This document shows positions 60,783-64,000 of a stretch of 64,000 bases of DNA, in pieces. Source of the DNA: Anaerolinea thermophila UNI-1 (GTDB taxonomy: Bacteria; Chloroflexota; Anaerolineae; Anaerolineales; Anaerolineaceae); contig NC_014960.1 in assembly GCF_000199675.1 (NCBI RefSeq), positions 2,666,001 through 2,730,000 of the forward strand, given 5' to 3'. The first letter of the stretch is position 1. The number at the start of each line of letters is the position of its first letter. A program made the translations under genes and the position numbers. The notes beneath the pieces were generated by a model. That model had not been told where the DNA came from. It was given only the letters and a program-made list of their open reading frames with translations, and did no database searches.

Positions 60783-61308
60783 GAGTAGATTCCTCCCAAG
60801 CCAGTAATTCTTCTTTTAACAGGCTCAATGCTCTATATGCCGAAAAGGCTTTGTTTTGACGACGATCTCCCTGCCAGAGAAAGCGCTCTACGCGTTGGAC
60901 TTGCGGTGCCTCCACAGCAATCCAGACCAACCCAACAGGTTTTTGAGGTGTACCACCCCCGGGACCTGCAACGCCGGTCACCCCAATACCTACCAGTTTT
61001 TCTATGGGAAACTTTTGCGAGAACAAATGGCGAATACCTGAAGCCATTTCGCGGGCAACTTCCGGGCTGACCGCGCCGAATTGTGCCAGCGAAGACGCTG
61101 ATACGCCCAGCAGGGCTTGCTTGACCTCGTTGGCATAGGCAATCACGCCTCCCAGATAGTAATCCGACGAACCCGGGATATCCGTAATCCAATTGCCTAC
61201 CAACCCACCGGTACAGGACTCTGCGGTGACCAGGTACCAGCCATGCTGACGCAAAAGATCGCCCACTTCTCGGGACAGAGACAGGATTTCTTCGTTTTCC
61301 TTCGTCAT
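60769..61308 (-). CDS. pncC: CinA C-terminal domain amidase (nicotinamide-nucleotide amidase)
   Basis: About 179 residues. LVTAESCTGGLVGNWITDIP near 27-46 contains the Ser-based site region, GAVSPEVAREMA near 78, and GVAGPGGGTPQKPVGLVW near 113-130. It recycles nicotinamide mononucleotide to nicotinic acid mononucleotide. Only the C-terminal CinA domain is present, as in stand-alone PncC. ATG 61308 has no good ribosome site; GTG 61329 lies after GAAAGG and is an alternative. Confidence 0.88.
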   Translation of the reverse strand: MTKENEEILSLSREVGDLLRQHGWYLVTAESCTGGLVGNWITDIPGSSDYYLGGVIAYANEVKQALLGVSASSLAQFGAVSPEVAREMASGIRHLFSQKFPIEKLVGIGVTGVAGPGGGTPQKPVGLVWIAVEAPQVQRVERFLWQGDRRQNKAFSAYRALSLLKEELLAWEESTHGKR

Positions 61309-61371
61309 GGTTATGTAAGATGATAACACAACCTTTCTTCGACAAAAGAAAGATGAGAGCGTTCATCTCAT

Positions 61372-61397
61372 AAAAAAGCCCTGCTTTTCAGCAGGGC
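61372..61397 (-). terminator. Terminator of the xylulokinase gene
   Basis: On the minus strand GCCCTGC-TGAAAA-GCAGGGC is followed by six T. It lies 20 bases past the xylB stop. Confidence 0.92.
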
Positions 61398-61417
61398 GAA
61401 AAGACCCGGTGGAACAC

Positions 61418-62914
61418 CTACCATTCACTGAGAGCATGGGAAAGGTCTCGCAAAGCCGGATACAACTGCCGATAGCCCTGATAGGCTTTCTGGTAAAAAG
61501 ATACTCCCTCAGGACGGGGTGCGGTAGAACCGGTAATCCGAATGGCGGCAGAGCAGGCTTCATCCACCGTTTTCCAGATGCCTGCCCCCACGCCAGCGAG
61601 AAGTGCCGCGCCGTAAGCCGCGCCTTCGGTGGTATTGACGGTAACCAATTCGGCATCGAATACATCGGCTAGAATTTGCCGCCATAAGGGACTGCGAGCC
61701 CCACCGCCGGACACACGCACCTGTTCAATATGCGTCAAGCCAGCAGATTTCATCAGTTCAAAGCCATCCCGCAAGCCAAAGGCTACCCCTTCCAGCACCG
61801 CGCGGGTCATGTGGGCACGAGTGTGGCGCACCGTCAAACCGACAAAAGCACCGCGCGCAAGCGGGTCGGGGTGCGGTGTACGTTCGCCAGTGAGGTAAGG
61901 CAGGAAGAGCAAACCTTCGCTTCCCATGGGGACATCGGCGGCTGGCGCCAGCAGGTCGTCATACGAGACGCCCGGCGCAAGCGCGTCGCGATACCAGCGC
62001 AGACTGCCCGCCGCCGAGAGCATTACCCCCATTAGATGCCAGCGTCCTGGCACTGAATGACAGAAAGCATGTAAGCGTCCTTCCGGCTCGATGAACGGCT
62101 CGCCGGTCGTGGCAAAGACCACGCCGGAAGTCCCCAGCGTGAGCGCCACAATCCCCGGCTGAACTGCACCCACACCGACGGCTTGTGCTGCCTGATCGCC
62201 GCCGCCCGCCATGACCGGCGTTCCTTGTTTCAGGCCGGTGGCTTGGGCTGCCTCAGGGGTGATACGCCCGGTAATTTCAGGGCCCTCGTAGGTTTTGGGC
62301 AGCCACTCCAGCGGAATGTCCATGGCTTTCAATACCTCATCCGACCAGGTGCGCTGACGCAGGTCGAACAAAATCGTTCCCGCCCCATCGGCGCAATCCA
62401 CCGCAAACTCACCGGTCAGGCGGTAGCGCACGTAATCCTTGGGCAGAAGAATGTGGCGTACACGAGCATAGACCTCCGGCTCATGTTCCCGCACCCAGAG
62501 GATTTTCGGCGCGGTGAAGCCGGTGAGGGCATCATTGCCGGTGATTTGAATCAGACGCGACTTGCCCAGGCGCGCACGAATCTCATCACACTGCTGAGCG
62601 GTGCGCTGGTCATTCCATAAGATAGCCGGGCGCAGAACATTGCCTTCTTCGTCCAGCAGAGTCAGACCGTGCATCTGCCCGGTCAGCCCAACCCCCAGCA
62701 CCTGACTGCCGTCCACACCGCTCTGGCTCAACACTGTCCGGATGCTGTTAACCGCCCCGTTCCACCAGTCCTGTGGATTTTGTTCGCTCCACAGAGGATA
62801 AGGTGTATAGAGCGGTTGCTCGGTATTTGCCGTGCCAACCACCTGCCCCTGTTCATCCATCAGCAGGGCTTTTACGCCGGTAGTAGAGACATCAATCCCC
62901 AGAAAGTAAGCCAT
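61418..62914 (-). CDS. xylB: Xylulokinase
   Basis: 498 residues of the FGGY kinase family. YFLGIDVSTTGVKALLMDEQ opens with the phosphate-binding loop. LTGQMHGLTLLDEEG near 78 and LWNDQRTAQQC near 104 mark xylulose kinases. VSGGGARSPLWRQILAD near 393 and ITVNTTEG-like VTVNTTEGAAYGAAL near 418 close the site. It phosphorylates D-xylulose using ATP. The acetyl xylan esterase upstream fits a plant-polymer diet. Confidence 0.94.
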   Translation of the reverse strand: MAYFLGIDVSTTGVKALLMDEQGQVVGTANTEQPLYTPYPLWSEQNPQDWWNGAVNSIRTVLSQSGVDGSQVLGVGLTGQMHGLTLLDEEGNVLRPAILWNDQRTAQQCDEIRARLGKSRLIQITGNDALTGFTAPKILWVREHEPEVYARVRHILLPKDYVRYRLTGEFAVDCADGAGTILFDLRQRTWSDEVLKAMDIPLEWLPKTYEGPEITGRITPEAAQATGLKQGTPVMAGGGDQAAQAVGVGAVQPGIVALTLGTSGVVFATTGEPFIEPEGRLHAFCHSVPGRWHLMGVMLSAAGSLRWYRDALAPGVSYDDLLAPAADVPMGSEGLLFLPYLTGERTPHPDPLARGAFVGLTVRHTRAHMTRAVLEGVAFGLRDGFELMKSAGLTHIEQVRVSGGGARSPLWRQILADVFDAELVTVNTTEGAAYGAALLAGVGAGIWKTVDEACSAAIRITGSTAPRPEGVSFYQKAYQGYRQLYPALRDLSHALSEW

Positions 62915-63012
62915 AATTCACCCTCCGAAAAAGAAAATGAACCTGATGTTTTCCGCAAAGTCACTAAGAACCTCAGAAAAATACAGACGAAAACTCTCAG
63001 CAATCCCCGAAA

Positions 63013-63990
63013 TTACTCAAGAGGTAAATGTTCATGCAAAAAGGCTAACTTGGCTTCGCTTTGATAAGTGCCACCGCCTTCGTGATTGTTGAACTCGTAC
63101 ACCCGCATTTGCTTAAACCCGGCATAATGATTGTACGCGGCATACACTGTTGAAGGCGGGCAAATGGTATCCATCAACCCGACCGAAAAGAGCGCTGCGG
63201 CTCTGGCGCGGGCGGCGAAATTCATGCCATCAAAATAGGACAGGGTTTGGAACACCCGCTCCACCTTATCGCGGTGCGTTTTGCAGTAACTGGCAATCTC
63301 CGCGTAGGGATGGGTATCCACCAGTTGGGTAGCGCGGCGGAAATGGCAAAGGAATGGCACATCGGGCATTGCCACGCGAACCTGCGGGCATAGCCCGGCA
63401 ACCGCCAGGGTGATGCCCCCGCCCTGACTACCACCCGTAATGGCGATTCTCTCTGCATCCACCGCGGGATGGGCTTGGGCTGTTTCTACCGCGCGCACCG
63501 CATCGGTGAAGACCCGTCGGTAGTAATAGGTATACGGACTTAAGATGCCCCGGGTCATGAAGCCGGGGTAGTGCGGATTGGCGCCCTCCGGTTCAGGGTC
63601 GGGGGTATCGCCGGGTTGCCAGGAACTGCCCTGCCCACGGGTATCCATCACCAGCGTGGCGTAACCGCAAGAGGGCCAGAGCAACCAGTTAAGAGGCGAG
63701 CCGCGTCCACCCCCATAGCCAATATACTCCACCACGCAGGGCAGTTTGCCCTGCCGGTTTACGGGCAACAGCAACCAGCCCTTGATGGTCTGCCCGCCAT
63801 ACCCAGAAAAGGAAACATCAAAAGCCTCCAGCGTTTTCAGCCCCACTTCAACCCGCTCAAAACGGGCGTTCAGCGGGTACTGACGAGCTTCGCTGAGGGT
63901 TGCCTGCCAGAAGGCATCGAAATCTTCCGGTTCTCCCCGGGAAGGGAGATAGGTTTGGAGTTCCTCAATGGGAAGGTCGAAGAAAGCCAT
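63013..63990 (-). CDS. Acetyl xylan esterase / cephalosporin-C deacetylase family (AXE1)
   Basis: 325 residues, alpha/beta hydrolase of carbohydrate esterase family 7. LVMDTRGQGSSWQPGD near 120-135 is the RGQ motif of the family. ITGGSQGGGITLAVAG near 184 holds the nucleophile Ser. VGLMDTICPPSTVYAAYNHY near 270 supplies the Asp and NNHEGGG near 300 the His. No signal peptide is seen, so it probably deacetylates imported oligosaccharides or antibiotics-like esters in the cytoplasm. Confidence 0.93.
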   Translation of the reverse strand: MAFFDLPIEELQTYLPSRGEPEDFDAFWQATLSEARQYPLNARFERVEVGLKTLEAFDVSFSGYGGQTIKGWLLLPVNRQGKLPCVVEYIGYGGGRGSPLNWLLWPSCGYATLVMDTRGQGSSWQPGDTPDPEPEGANPHYPGFMTRGILSPYTYYYRRVFTDAVRAVETAQAHPAVDAERIAITGGSQGGGITLAVAGLCPQVRVAMPDVPFLCHFRRATQLVDTHPYAEIASYCKTHRDKVERVFQTLSYFDGMNFAARARAAALFSVGLMDTICPPSTVYAAYNHYAGFKQMRVYEFNNHEGGGTYQSEAKLAFLHEHLPLE

Positions 63991-64000
63991 GATTTACCTC

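Overview
The window is bacterial. The chromosomal part most resembles the Anaerolineae (Chloroflexota). The grounds are a cytochrome-linked alternative complex III operon, menaquinone methylation, xylose and xylan use, and general protein resemblance. This assignment is inferred by eye and was not tested by a search.

Positions 1 to about 8050 look like a plasmid or other integrated replicon. Almost all of its genes are on the minus strand. In transcription order they are: a 59-aa membrane protein, a helix-turn-helix (HTH) protein, a strong promoter with an overlapping operator, about 740 bp of highly structured non-coding DNA that I read as a large RNA, tRNA-Met, ssb, small unknown genes, a lipoprotein, a 10-bp-period repeat array, a winged-helix gene, two small genes, parA, its DNA-binding partner, an iteron array, and a GTG-started initiator with a DnaA domain I that runs off the left edge. 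A second terminator-bearing structured RNA lies on the plus strand at about 7390-7645. tRNA-Lys at 7953-8024 may mark the right boundary.

Positions 8237-22700 carry a coupled DICT-domain protein and carotenoid-type desaturase, then a complete type III-A CRISPR-Cas locus on the plus strand. A CARF-like protein fused to a LuxR-type HTH comes first. It is followed by cas10/csm1, csm2, csm3, csm4, csm5, a TM1812-type Csx1 HEPN ribonuclease, a Can2/Card1-type nuclease, csx15, cas6, cas1, cas2, and a very small array of three repeats and two spacers. Cas10 keeps both its HD and GGDD sites. Several proteins should sense or bind cyclic oligoadenylate: one regulator, two nucleases and one binding or ring-nuclease protein.

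Positions 22709-30911 (minus) form an overlapping operon for a surface polysaccharide: PaaK/CapK-like enzyme, DUF362 protein, flippase, heparinase II/III-like protein, GT4 and WecG/TagA. Positions 30959-37665 hold metabolic and housekeeping genes: aldolase, aldo/keto reductase, an ANT(4')-like nucleotidyltransferase, gatB, ychF, tRNA-Leu and a sulfite-oxidase-fold protein. A GAF histidine kinase, a ubiE-type methyltransferase and a CBS protein follow.

Positions 40799-47748 (minus) encode alternative complex III: a diheme cytochrome, then ActA, B1, B2, C, D and E, with ActB split in two. The rest, 47949-63990, contains an RNA uridine methyltransferase, cyclopropane fatty acid synthase, a large secreted subtilase with a complex leader, hutI, a tubulin-like protein, an HD phosphohydrolase, an SDR, tRNA-Ser, an UgtP-like glycosyltransferase, pncC, xylulokinase and an acetyl xylan esterase.
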